Positions 1 to 6,320 of a DNA stretch of 10,684 nt are shown here, piece after piece. A program made the position numbers and the translations under genes. Origin of the DNA: JAWXCF01 sp034440515 (GTDB lineage: Bacteria; Bacteroidota; Bacteroidia; CAILMK01); NCBI GenBank assembly GCA_034440515.1, contig JAWXCF010000066.1, forward strand, positions 1 to 10,684. The letters run 5' to 3'. The notes under the pieces are model-generated. The model was not told where the DNA came from, ran no database searches, and worked only from the letters and a program-made list of their open reading frames with translations. The number at the start of each line of letters is the position of its first letter. The first letter of the stretch is position 1.

Positions 1-4
1 CTGT

Positions 5-17
5 AGTCCTGAGGACT
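5..17 (+). terminator. Small hairpin at window edge, possible terminator of an upstream gene
   Basis: AGTCC and GGACT form a perfect 5-bp inverted repeat with a 3-nt loop, followed by a T-rich stretch (ttgtattatt). It could end a plus-strand gene lying left of the window. The stem is short and no upstream gene can be seen, so this is a weak call. Confidence 0.25.
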
Positions 18-46
18 TTGTATTATTATTTAAATTCTATTACTAT

Positions 47-54
47 TATATTTG
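47..54 (+). promoter_or_regulatory. Candidate -7 promoter element for the sirtuin gene
   Basis: TATATTTG fits the Bacteroidota -7 consensus TAnnTTTG and lies 75 nt before the sirtuin ATG. The nearest TTTG that could act as -33 box (17-20) leaves a 26-nt spacer, which is longer than the usual spacing of about 17-23 nt. The site is therefore plausible but incomplete. Confidence 0.3.
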
Positions 55-129
55 GAACAGAACTTTTCCAATAGTTAAAACCAATTATAAAGATTCTTTG
101 TATAATCACTTGGAATACAAAACCCAATT

Positions 130-837
130 ATGAAGAAAAAATTAGTCGCACTGACTGGGGCAGGAATGAGTGCAGAGAGTGGTATTGCTACATTTAGAGG
201 AGTAGATGGACTTTGGGAGGGGCATCGCATAGAAAATGTAGCTAGTCCAGAGGGTTTTAAGGCTAATCCAGAATTGGTCTTAGACTTTTATAACCAACGC
301 AGAACAAACGTGCGACAAGCCGAGCCGAATAGAGCGCACTTGGCATTAGCATTTTCTTACAAATTCTTTGATACCTACATCATTACCCAAAATGTAGATG
401 ACCTACACGAGCGTGCAGGCAGCGACTATGTATTGCATCTACACGGTAAGATACTGCAGGCAAGAAGCAGCATAAATCCTGAATTGGTATACGAACTAAA
501 GCAAGACCAACAAATATACTTAGGCGACCTGTGTGAATGGGGTAGTCAATTAAGGCCGAACATTGTTTGGTTTGGTGAAACAGTATCTCAATTTGAATTG
601 GCAACCAACATAATAGCAGATGCGGACGTAGTATTGATAATTGGTACCAGTATGGTGGTACATCCAGCTAATATATTAATAGACTATGCGCCAATAAATG
701 CTGAGATTTATGTAATAAACCCAGTAATACCAGACGATACTAGAAAGCCAAACATAAACTACATAGAAAAAGAAGCAACCATTGGCGTGCCTTGGGTGAT
801 TAACTACGTGGCAGGCTTAGAACAAGGGGAAATTTAA
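130..837 (+). CDS. cobB: NAD-dependent protein deacylase, Sir2 family (class III, CobB/SIRT5-like)
   Basis: This is a sirtuin that removes acyl groups from protein lysines using NAD+, giving nicotinamide and O-acyl-ADP-ribose. Seen along the 235 residues: the NAD-binding GAGMSAESGIATFRG (10-24), TQNVDDLHERAG (86-97), the catalytic histidine in HLHG (H105), LRPNIVWFGE, GTSMVVHPAN and the late YVINP. Tyr54 and Arg57 in FYNQRR match the Tyr/Arg pair that in CobB and SIRT5 binds the acid group of succinyl- or malonyl-lysine, so desuccinylase activity is likely. The small zinc module is reduced: the whole protein has one cysteine (C135), so the four-cysteine zinc site of E. coli CobB is absent. 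The ATG start puts the first glycine motif at residue 10, the normal position. The stop overlaps the convergent MeaB gene by 4 bp. Confidence 0.93.
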   Translation: MKKKLVALTGAGMSAESGIATFRGVDGLWEGHRIENVASPEGFKANPELVLDFYNQRRTNVRQAEPNRAHLALAFSYKFFDTYIITQNVDDLHERAGSDYVLHLHGKILQARSSINPELVYELKQDQQIYLGDLCEWGSQLRPNIVWFGETVSQFELATNIIADADVVLIIGTSMVVHPANILIDYAPINAEIYVINPVIPDDTRKPNINYIEKEATIGVPWVINYVAGLEQGEI

Positions 838-1742
838 AGAGCGTATTTAGCAATCATCTCATATATATTGACAGATGATTTGGTTAATAATCGATCTTTT
901 ATTTCAGTGTATAAGTCTAATTTGGAAATACTTTGCATCCGTTGCTCACTGAGTAGTTTTAGGCATTTCATTAGGTACAGTTGGGCTTGTTTTTCATTAT
1001 TTTTAGATACAACACTTAGTTGATTCAACACTTCAGCAGCTACCATAGTTATACTATTGCTGTCTGTAGCTGTGGTTAGTAGCACTTGAGTATCTTCATT
1101 TAAACCATTACCCCCGTGCAGCAGCTTCCTCAATCTGCTTGCGAACTGCTCTGCGCCAGGCCTGTCCGCCTTATTTACTATGAATAGGTCGGCTATCTCC
1201 ATTATTCCCGCCTTCATACCTTGTATGTCGTCGCCAGCCTCTGGCACCAAAACGACAATTGACAAATCTGCTAGTCCAGCTATTTCTACTTCACTTTGAC
1301 CTACACCAACGGTTTCTACTAGTACTATATCAAAGCCAGCCCTTCTAATTAAATCGCTAATTTCTATAGATTTAGCACTCAATCCACCTAAGGCACCTCT
1401 AGTTGCTAGGCTGCGAATAAATACTTGATGATTGGTAAAATGTTCAACCATTCTGATGCGATCACCCAACAGGGCGCCGAAGTTAAATGGTGAACTGGGG
1501 TCTATGGCTATAATAGCGATACGCTTACCTTGAGCCACCCAATTATGAATTAAGGCATTGATTAGAGTGCTTTTACCAGCACCGGGAGGACCCGTTACGC
1601 CTACTATTGGTGCAACTTTAGGTTGTTTAGCTACCCAATTACTCAAGAATGAATTGGTGCCGCCTACGCCAGCTTCAACTAGGCTAATTGCCCTAGCTAG
1701 CCCTTTCACAGTGGTAGGGTCAATATTGTTATAATGATTCAT
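834..1742 (-). CDS. meaB: MeaB/ArgK G protein, methylmalonyl-CoA mutase chaperone
   Basis: This is a GTPase of the SIMIBI class that gates cobalamin loading and protects methylmalonyl-CoA mutase from inactivation. The old name ArgK (LAO/AO transport kinase) reflects a mistaken early role. In the 302 residues one sees the P-loop GPPGAGKS (51-58), IDPSSPFNFGALLGDRIRM (80-98, with the family's conserved DPSSP), a switch/G3 region ETVGVGQSE (143-151), PEAGDDIQGMKAGIMEIAD (168-186) and the base-recognition NKAD (190-193). All are typical of MeaB. Length is a little below the usual 310-330 residues, with a short C-terminal dimerisation arm. It follows the anti-sigma gene by 41 nt on the same strand and is probably the last gene of that operon. 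No mutase subunit is in the window, so the partner must be encoded elsewhere. Confidence 0.93.
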   Translation of the reverse strand: MNHYNNIDPTTVKGLARAISLVEAGVGGTNSFLSNWVAKQPKVAPIVGVTGPPGAGKSTLINALIHNWVAQGKRIAIIAIDPSSPFNFGALLGDRIRMVEHFTNHQVFIRSLATRGALGGLSAKSIEISDLIRRAGFDIVLVETVGVGQSEVEIAGLADLSIVVLVPEAGDDIQGMKAGIMEIADLFIVNKADRPGAEQFASRLRKLLHGGNGLNEDTQVLLTTATDSNSITMVAAEVLNQLSVVSKNNEKQAQLYLMKCLKLLSEQRMQSISKLDLYTEIKDRLLTKSSVNIYEMIAKYAL

Positions 1743-1783
1743 TCAAATACAATATTATGAACGAATCTGCACAAAAATGTGGA

Positions 1784-2014
1784 TTAGTACACTTCGCTTT
1801 TCAGCACCATTTCTTTGATGTTGAATTTAACATCTTCACCACAGCACTTTTTTAAAATACTTAGTATAGTAGATTTATATTTTACACTATTTTCCCATTT
1901 TTCGTGGCAGTGTTTACAATCCTGTATGTGTTTAGATACCTGATTACAATCTATGTCACTAACCTCACCGTCTGCATAAGCATCCATTATCTTTTCTACT
2001 TCTGTACAATTCAT
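1784..2014 (-). CDS. Soluble zf-HC2 zinc-binding anti-sigma factor
   Basis: This 76-residue protein carries the zinc-binding anti-sigma signature H-x3-C-x2-C (H29, C33, C36), with C3 or C23 as the likely fourth ligand. It lies directly after the ECF sigma factor, with 23 nt between them, so it most likely binds and restrains that sigma factor. There is no membrane segment, unlike the anti-sigma factors that sense envelope stress through a periplasmic domain. It is therefore a cytoplasmic sensor of the RsrA type in layout. Six cysteines in 76 residues, including the pair C57-C58, are compatible with redox or metal sensing, but that is inference. The role as cognate regulator rests on position and motif. 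Confidence 0.78.
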   Translation of the reverse strand: MNCTEVEKIMDAYADGEVSDIDCNQVSKHIQDCKHCHEKWENSVKYKSTILSILKKCCGEDVKFNIKEMVLKSEVY

Positions 2015-2037
2015 TTCAATATTGTTGAGTTCTTTAG

Positions 2038-2631
2038 TTATTCTTGCGTTTTATATCCTTTACTTTTAGCATAGGTGCTTAGCTTTTCTTTTAGCATATT
2101 TCTAGCTCTATGTAATCTACTCCTCACGGTCCCGATTGGTACATCTATTATCTTTGCAATCTCGTCATACTTAAATCCCTCAACGTCGCATAATAGAATA
2201 ATCAGTCTATAGTCAACAGGCAAAGAATTAACTGCGTTCATTATTTCGTCGCCAACTAAATTATTATATACTTCTTGCCTTAAATCTACATTTCGATTTT
2301 CGCCTTCTGCACTATCATCTACTTGTTGGTAGGTTTCCTCTAGGTCAACTCTAATCGGTTGTTTACTGGTTTTGCGATAATCATTTATAAATGTATTCTT
2401 CAGTATTCTAATCAACCAAGCCTTTGCATTAGTTCCCTTTTCATAATAATTTATGAATCTATATGCTCGCATATAGGTCTCTTGCAGTAGGTCTTTTGCT
2501 AAATCATCGTCGTGAATTAAATAGCTACCAAAATTGTAAAGTGCATCAATATGGGGCAAGAATTCCTCCTCAAAGATTTTATCTTTCTCTACTTTTGTTA
2601 ATTCTGTACGTTGGCCAGTTTCTTCTTCCAT
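2038..2631 (-). CDS. RNA polymerase ECF-type sigma factor (sigma-70 family)
   Basis: This directs RNA polymerase to an alternative promoter set. With the ATG at 2631 the protein has 197 residues. Region 2 spans about 24-88 and includes the core-binding and -10 recognition helix (DLLQETYMRAYRFI at 47-60, then AKAWLIRILKNTFINDYRK). A variable acidic linker follows, and region 4 at about 128-182 has the helix-turn-helix EGFKYDEIAKIIDVPIGTVRSRLHRARNML. The reading frame opens four codons earlier at a TTG (2643). The ATG is preferred because it is a standard start and nothing conserved is lost. The gene heads an operon with its anti-sigma factor and MeaB and is divergent from the glycosyltransferase gene. 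Its regulon cannot be read from the window. I see no clear TAnnTTTG site upstream, as might be expected if it is autoregulated. Confidence 0.92.
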   Translation of the reverse strand: MEEETGQRTELTKVEKDKIFEEEFLPHIDALYNFGSYLIHDDDLAKDLLQETYMRAYRFINYYEKGTNAKAWLIRILKNTFINDYRKTSKQPIRVDLEETYQQVDDSAEGENRNVDLRQEVYNNLVGDEIMNAVNSLPVDYRLIILLCDVEGFKYDEIAKIIDVPIGTVRSRLHRARNMLKEKLSTYAKSKGYKTQE

Positions 2632-2744
2632 AATATGGGGCAAATATCAATTAGGTTAATTTATTATAGTAACATCAAAAAAAATAAAAAAATGTTTAGT
2701 TATGATTTTCTTACTTGGTCAATATAATCTTTAGCCTCATTAGT

Positions 2745-3551
2745 ATGCAACATAGTTCAGGGTATAAAGATATAAAAAATAAACTCTCGGTGGTCATAAT
2801 CACCAAGAACGAAGCCATAAATATAGAGAGTTGCCTGATATCTATACGTGATATCGCAGATGAAGTGATAATAGCTGATAGCCACAGTACAGATAATACA
2901 GTTGAGCTGGCCACTAGGCTCGGCGCTAAGGTTCATCTAATAGATTGGTTGGGCTACGCCAAAACCAGAAACTTGGCTGCATCTTTTGCTACAAGCGACT
3001 GGATACTAATGCTTGATGCTGATGAAACATTAAATGCAAATGCTTTAGACTTTATAGAACAGCTAAAAATGCAAACAGATTTGCAAGATTGGCACTATGC
3101 TATACAAAGGGTAAGTTGTTACCTAGGTAAATGGATAAAACACGGGGCCTGGGCTAAAGACTTAAAGTTTAGGCTATATAATCGGCAAATGGCCAATTGG
3201 ACTGGAGAGTATGTACACGAGGTTTTGCAACTGAATGTACAAAATATAAAAGTAGTAAGCCTGCCTACTAATGCGAATATTTTACACAGACCATTCCAGT
3301 CGATAACAGAGCACGCCATAAGCCAAGCAAAGTATGCACAATTAAGCGCTGAGGAGGCACTGGGTAAGGGTAAGACAACTACAGCGCTGAATGTAATAAT
3401 GAAGCCAGCTTTCTACTTTATAAAGGAATACGTAGTGCAAATGGGGTGGAGAGATGGAAAGCCTGGGCTGATACTTGCCTATATGAGTGGCTATTATAGA
3501 TTCTTGAAGTATGGAATCATTTGGACAAAGCAAAATAAAAAAGGACAATAA
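2745..3551 (+). CDS. Family 2 glycosyltransferase, WaaE/KdtX-like (lipopolysaccharide core type)
   Basis: A cytoplasmic, membrane-associated GT-A enzyme that transfers a sugar from a nucleotide donor. Counting from the ATG at 2745 (268 residues), it has the GT2 opening LSVVIITKNEAINIESCL (14-31), IADSHSTDNT (43-52), the metal-binding DADE (91-94) after WILML, and the subgroup block GKWIKHGAWAKDLKFRLYNR (128-147) followed by EYVHEV. These resemble the beta-1,4-glucosyltransferases that add the first glucose to the lipopolysaccharide inner core. The exact donor and acceptor are inferred. The C-terminal 60 residues are hydrophobic and basic and probably sit on the inner membrane. The frame also opens at a TTG at 2715, but the ATG leaves only a short tail before the first beta strand, as is normal. 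No other polysaccharide gene is adjacent. Confidence 0.88.
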   Translation: MQHSSGYKDIKNKLSVVIITKNEAINIESCLISIRDIADEVIIADSHSTDNTVELATRLGAKVHLIDWLGYAKTRNLAASFATSDWILMLDADETLNANALDFIEQLKMQTDLQDWHYAIQRVSCYLGKWIKHGAWAKDLKFRLYNRQMANWTGEYVHEVLQLNVQNIKVVSLPTNANILHRPFQSITEHAISQAKYAQLSAEEALGKGKTTTALNVIMKPAFYFIKEYVVQMGWRDGKPGLILAYMSGYYRFLKYGIIWTKQNKKGQ

Positions 3552-3583
3552 ATAATTTATATCTTAGTCAAGAAGTCAAAACA

Positions 3584-3612
3584 AATCCCAACCTATTGAA
3601 TAGATTGGGATT
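3584..3612. terminator. Long hairpin after the glycosyltransferase gene, probable terminator
   Basis: Arms 3584-3597 and 3599-3612 pair over 14 positions with a single mismatch (AATCCCAA outer arm, TTGGGATT closing arm). The innermost two pairs must open to make a 5-nt loop. Read on the minus strand the mismatch becomes a G-U pair and the hairpin is followed by a U-rich tail (tttgtttt), so it would terminate leftward transcription best. It starts 32 nt after the glycosyltransferase stop and may serve both directions. Confidence 0.5.
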
Positions 3613-3636
3613 CGCAAAATAAACACCCATGAAATA

Positions 3637-3659
3637 CACTCTTTCGAGTGCTAATTTTT
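3637..3659 (+). terminator. Short hairpin plus T-run, candidate terminator for the glycosyltransferase
   Basis: CACTC and GAGTG (3637-3641, 3646-3650) pair around a TTTC loop, and a TTTTT tract follows at 3655-3659. It lies 85 nt after the glycosyltransferase stop. The stem is only 5 bp, so it may be a weak second terminator. Confidence 0.35.
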
Positions 3660-3722
3660 AGAAAATGCTGTTAGTTTAGCAATAAACAGTATCAATTTCA
3701 TTAGCAATTATACTAATTTTTT

Positions 3723-3766
3723 ATAAAATAATTATGGAAAAGTTAATTTACTGTTAATTATTTTAT
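3723..3766. repeat. 12-bp perfect AT-rich inverted repeat
   Basis: ATAAAATAATTA at 3723-3734 is repeated inverted as TAATTATTTTAT at 3755-3766, with a 20-nt spacer. It sits between the convergent ends of the glycosyltransferase and LysM genes. It could be a weak hairpin at the end of the LysM transcript or a protein-binding site. In such AT-rich DNA part of the symmetry may be chance. Confidence 0.4.
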
Positions 3767-3771
3767 CCACA
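3763..3771 (+). promoter_or_regulatory. Isolated perfect DnaA-box sequence
   Basis: TTATCCACA is the exact high-affinity DnaA-box 9-mer, and it overlaps the right arm of the AT-rich inverted repeat. I see no further matching boxes in the same noncoding gap, so it does not form an origin-like cluster. It may be a DnaA titration site or a chance match. Confidence 0.3.
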
Positions 3772-3802
3772 GTAGTTAATAACGCTACTATATATATCAA
3801 AA

Positions 3803-5611
3803 CTATTTTAGTTTCAATTTTTGGTTTGGCTGCAAATTATCTTGAGTTAATTGATTTAGCTCTCTTAGGTTAGCAGTTGTAGTATTGTACTTTCTAGCTA
3901 TTGCATACAAACCCTCACCCGGACTTACTATATGAAATTCTGGCATAGCAGTAGCCTGCACCATATCAATATTTAGACTTCTGGCATCAACTAGCCATAG
4001 TCGCTGGCCAGGTAGTAAGACGTCAGACTTTAATTGATTGTAATCTTTTAAGTCCAATACACTCACCCCAGTTTTCTTGCTAATGCTCCATAAACCCTCA
4101 CCAGTTCCTACCTCATATTGGTTGGCTGCTAAGGGTTCTATGATAGCATTTAGTTCTACCCGAGGCATAGCTTGTTTCTCAACAATTTTTTCAGTTTCCA
4201 TTGGCTTTTCAGCTACTGGAGATTGAATAACACGGGGAGAGATTGTTTTCTTTTCTTTTGTGAGTCCTTTAGTATTTTTAATGCGAAGTTGTTGTCCTGT
4301 CTTTATACCATCTATTGATGTTAAGTTATTCCAATCTTGTAGATTGCTTATGCTAATACCGTAGCGAGAAACGATGCTCCAAGTATTTTCACCTGGCTTT
4401 ACTATATGCCATTCTGTTGAAGTATCAACAGCTGTTTCAGATTCTGTTAGAGTAGGCTTAGCTACTATTTGATTAGCTTTAACAGGGGCCAATTCAGATT
4501 TTTTACCAGTCACCTTAGCATATTGCAAGCCCTTGTTTAGTACGGGTGCATCTACATATTTTGGGCTTACTTGTGTTTTGCTTCTCAGCTTTATCACCTC
4601 ATTTACTTGTGGCTCTTGTCCTGGTTTTAGGTGATTATATTTATAAAGTTTTTTCAGCTTTATCCCTTCTAGCTGACTTATATAATACATACTTTCACCA
4701 GCAACTACAGTATGAGTTTCTTTTTGCCCTTTATTATGCTTTGCCCTTAAGTAAAGTACTGTACCAGCCTCTATTTCGTCATACTTGTTTAAATCGTTAT
4801 AGAGTTTCACCTCAAAATACATCATATTATTCTCTCTAGCTATACTTTCCCAAGTATCACCAGATTTACTTACAAGTGCTTTTATGCCATTGTAATCAAA
4901 GAATATTCTATCAGTATTCTCTTTATTTATGTTATTTTCAACTATTCTTTCAGCTTCTTTATCTTTTTCCTTTTTACCCTTATATGAATTGTCCACGCTG
5001 CCAGGTTTTACATTGGCAATTGCTAATTGATTTGAGGCGGATTTAACGTTATTTAATCTATCGGCTTTGGCTAATTGTTGGTTACCATCGTCAAACTTAT
5101 ATAGTTCATACTTATTAATTACCTCTATTAGCAGGTCTGCATATCTAGGATTAGTTGCATAGCCACAATATTTTAAGCCCTTAGCCCAGTTAGCAAAGTC
5201 GGTTGGGGGCATATTGAATAGCGTGTCATATCTGGCATTTACGACTAAAAAGTAGCTGTGGTCTAAATAGCTTTCCTCGTCTGTAGTGTATGATCTAAAA
5301 CATTCATTGTCTTCATCATCACTCATATAGTAGGTTTTACCTGTCCAGTTATTTTTGCACTTGATGCCAAAGTGATTTTTAGCGTTTTTAGTTAGTGCGC
5401 TATTGCCTTTATTACTTTCTAGTATGCCTTGCGCAATGGTAATACTTGCAGGAATGCCTGTCAGCTTCATCTCTCTGATAGCTATACCTTTGTACATATT
5501 TATGTACTCAACTGTGGTTATTTGCTTGTCTTGTGCTTGTAGGTAGGTAGCAGAACTTAGCAGCGTCGCTGTGACGAAACCTCTAAATAATAGTTGTTTG
5601 AAAAATTGCAT
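3803..5611 (-). CDS. Secreted glucosaminidase (GH73-type) with five LysM repeats
   Basis: An exported peptidoglycan hydrolase that cleaves glycan strands and binds the wall through LysM repeats. The 602 residues show a signal peptide (1-26, cleavage likely after LQA), a mannosyl-glycoprotein endo-beta-N-acetylglucosaminidase-like domain at about 35-172 with the probable catalytic Glu65 in GILES, then NAKNHFGIKCK and the late KGLKYCGYATNPRYAD typical of the fold. A lysine-rich linker (180-235) follows. LysM repeats lie at about 240-290 (degenerate), 298-343, 401-446, 498-542 and 558-602; the last ends the protein. The last three share a Pro/Thr-Gly-Glu-x-x-(Trp/Leu)-(Ser/Tyr)-Ile core. It is probably periplasmic or at the outer membrane and used in cell separation or wall turnover. 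The gene is 64 nt downstream of the O-methyltransferase, and its start codon lies inside a predicted hairpin. Confidence 0.9.
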   Translation of the reverse strand: MQFFKQLLFRGFVTATLLSSATYLQAQDKQITTVEYINMYKGIAIREMKLTGIPASITIAQGILESNKGNSALTKNAKNHFGIKCKNNWTGKTYYMSDDEDNECFRSYTTDEESYLDHSYFLVVNARYDTLFNMPPTDFANWAKGLKYCGYATNPRYADLLIEVINKYELYKFDDGNQQLAKADRLNNVKSASNQLAIANVKPGSVDNSYKGKKEKDKEAERIVENNINKENTDRIFFDYNGIKALVSKSGDTWESIARENNMMYFEVKLYNDLNKYDEIEAGTVLYLRAKHNKGQKETHTVVAGESMYYISQLEGIKLKKLYKYNHLKPGQEPQVNEVIKLRSKTQVSPKYVDAPVLNKGLQYAKVTGKKSELAPVKANQIVAKPTLTESETAVDTSTEWHIVKPGENTWSIVSRYGISISNLQDWNNLTSIDGIKTGQQLRIKNTKGLTKEKKTISPRVIQSPVAEKPMETEKIVEKQAMPRVELNAIIEPLAANQYEVGTGEGLWSISKKTGVSVLDLKDYNQLKSDVLLPGQRLWLVDARSLNIDMVQATAMPEFHIVSPGEGLYAIARKYNTTTANLRELNQLTQDNLQPNQKLKLK

Positions 5612-5655
5612 TAGTTGGTTGGTGTTTAAATACTATTACCAATACGCAACTAATG
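5609..5655 (-). promoter_or_regulatory. Nested hairpin that includes the start codon of the LysM glucosaminidase
   Basis: In the leftward mRNA, CATTAGTTG (5655-5647) pairs perfectly with CAACTAATG (5617-5609), and the last three bases of the second arm are the ATG start. Inside it, TTGGT (5642-5638) pairs with ACCAA (5623-5619), leaving a 14-nt loop. The structure would hide the start codon and could lower or control translation of this hydrolase. The pairing is read from the sequence; the regulatory role is inference. Confidence 0.45.
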
Positions 5656-5675
5656 TAAAAATATTGTATGGACGG

Positions 5676-6320
5676 CTACAATTTTTGCATCACCATCAGC
5701 CCATCTCTAATTGGAAATAGCACGTTTTCAACTCTTTTGTCATTGTGTACCAACTCATTAAACTCCATTATGGCACGAGTTTCTTTGTCTGGTTTTTCTT
5801 GAGTTACTTTACCACTCCACAATACATTATCGGCTATTATAAATCCACCAGGTCTCACTTTGTCAATAGTAAGTTGGAAATAATTGCTATAATTTTCCTT
5901 ATCTGCATCTATGAATACTAGATCCCAATGGGGAACGTCTAGGCTAGGTATTACCTCAACTGCATTTCCTATTATGTATTCTATGTGATTGCCCTTAGGA
6001 TGTTTTGCTATATAACCGCGTACCATATCTTCTATTTCCTCATTTATATCTAGCGTATATACTTTTGCATCTGGTTCATCTGCCAATCCGTCTACCCAAC
6101 ACAATGCACTATAGCCAGTGTATGTACCTACTTCTAGCACATATTTGGGCTGTATCATTTTACTTAGCATTCTCATTACTTGGCCTTGCAACTGTCCGCT
6201 GCACATTCTTGGCATCAATACCTTTTGGTAGGTTTCGTGTTCTAATTGTTGTAACAATTCACCCTCAACTCTGGTAAAAGTATTGGTGTAGTTTTCTATG
6301 TCTTCAGGTAAAAAATTCAT
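5676..6320 (-). CDS. Class I SAM-dependent O-methyltransferase (catechol/caffeoyl-CoA type)
   Basis: A small soluble methyltransferase of the family that includes caffeoyl-CoA and catechol O-methyltransferases. In 214 residues: the SAM-binding motif I VLEVGTYTGYSALCW (61-75), the acidic end of strand 2 in YTLDIN (88-93), IGNAVEVIPSL (117-127), metal-ligand region FIDADKENYSNYF (136-148) with D138/D140/K141, and IIADNVLWSGKV (161-172) with D164 and N165. This set supports a divalent-metal-dependent O-methyltransferase. The substrate is unknown; bacterial members act on catechols and other small phenolics. The start ATG directly abuts the stop of the M16 peptidase gene (no gap), so the two are translationally coupled or at least co-transcribed. 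Length is normal for the family. Confidence 0.9.
   Translation of the reverse strand: MNFLPEDIENYTNTFTRVEGELLQQLEHETYQKVLMPRMCSGQLQGQVMRMLSKMIQPKYVLEVGTYTGYSALCWVDGLADEPDAKVYTLDINEEIEDMVRGYIAKHPKGNHIEYIIGNAVEVIPSLDVPHWDLVFIDADKENYSNYFQLTIDKVRPGGFIIADNVLWSGKVTQEKPDKETRAIMEFNELVHNDKRVENVLFPIRDGLMVMQKL

Noticed and set aside
1779..1787. Second DnaA-like box (TAATCCACA on the minus strand)
   Set aside because: It differs from the consensus at one position, overlaps the end of the anti-sigma gene, and is 2 kb from the perfect box.
2632..2643. TTG start for the ECF sigma factor, adding four residues
   Set aside because: An ATG follows four codons later with no loss of conserved sequence, so the ATG at 2631 is more likely.
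2715..2744. TTG start for the glycosyltransferase, adding ten residues
   Set aside because: The added residues are hydrophobic and of non-coding appearance, while the ATG at 2745 leaves a normal short tail before the first beta strand.
3628..3654. GAGTGCTAA at 3646-3654 equals the right half of a CIRCE (HrcA) operator
   Set aside because: The partner TTAGCACTC is not present nine bases upstream (3628-3636 does not match), and no heat-shock gene is near. The match is better explained by the small hairpin CACTC/GAGTG.
3552..3802. Replication origin in the gap with the DnaA box
   Set aside because: Only one DnaA box is visible, there is no dnaA or other origin-linked gene nearby, and the gap is short. 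It is kept only as an isolated site.
4546..4839. 97-codon plus-strand open frame inside the LysM gene
   Set aside because: It lies wholly within and opposite a well-supported gene, and its Leu/Tyr/Ser-rich translation shows no domain; it is a shadow of low-complexity coding DNA.
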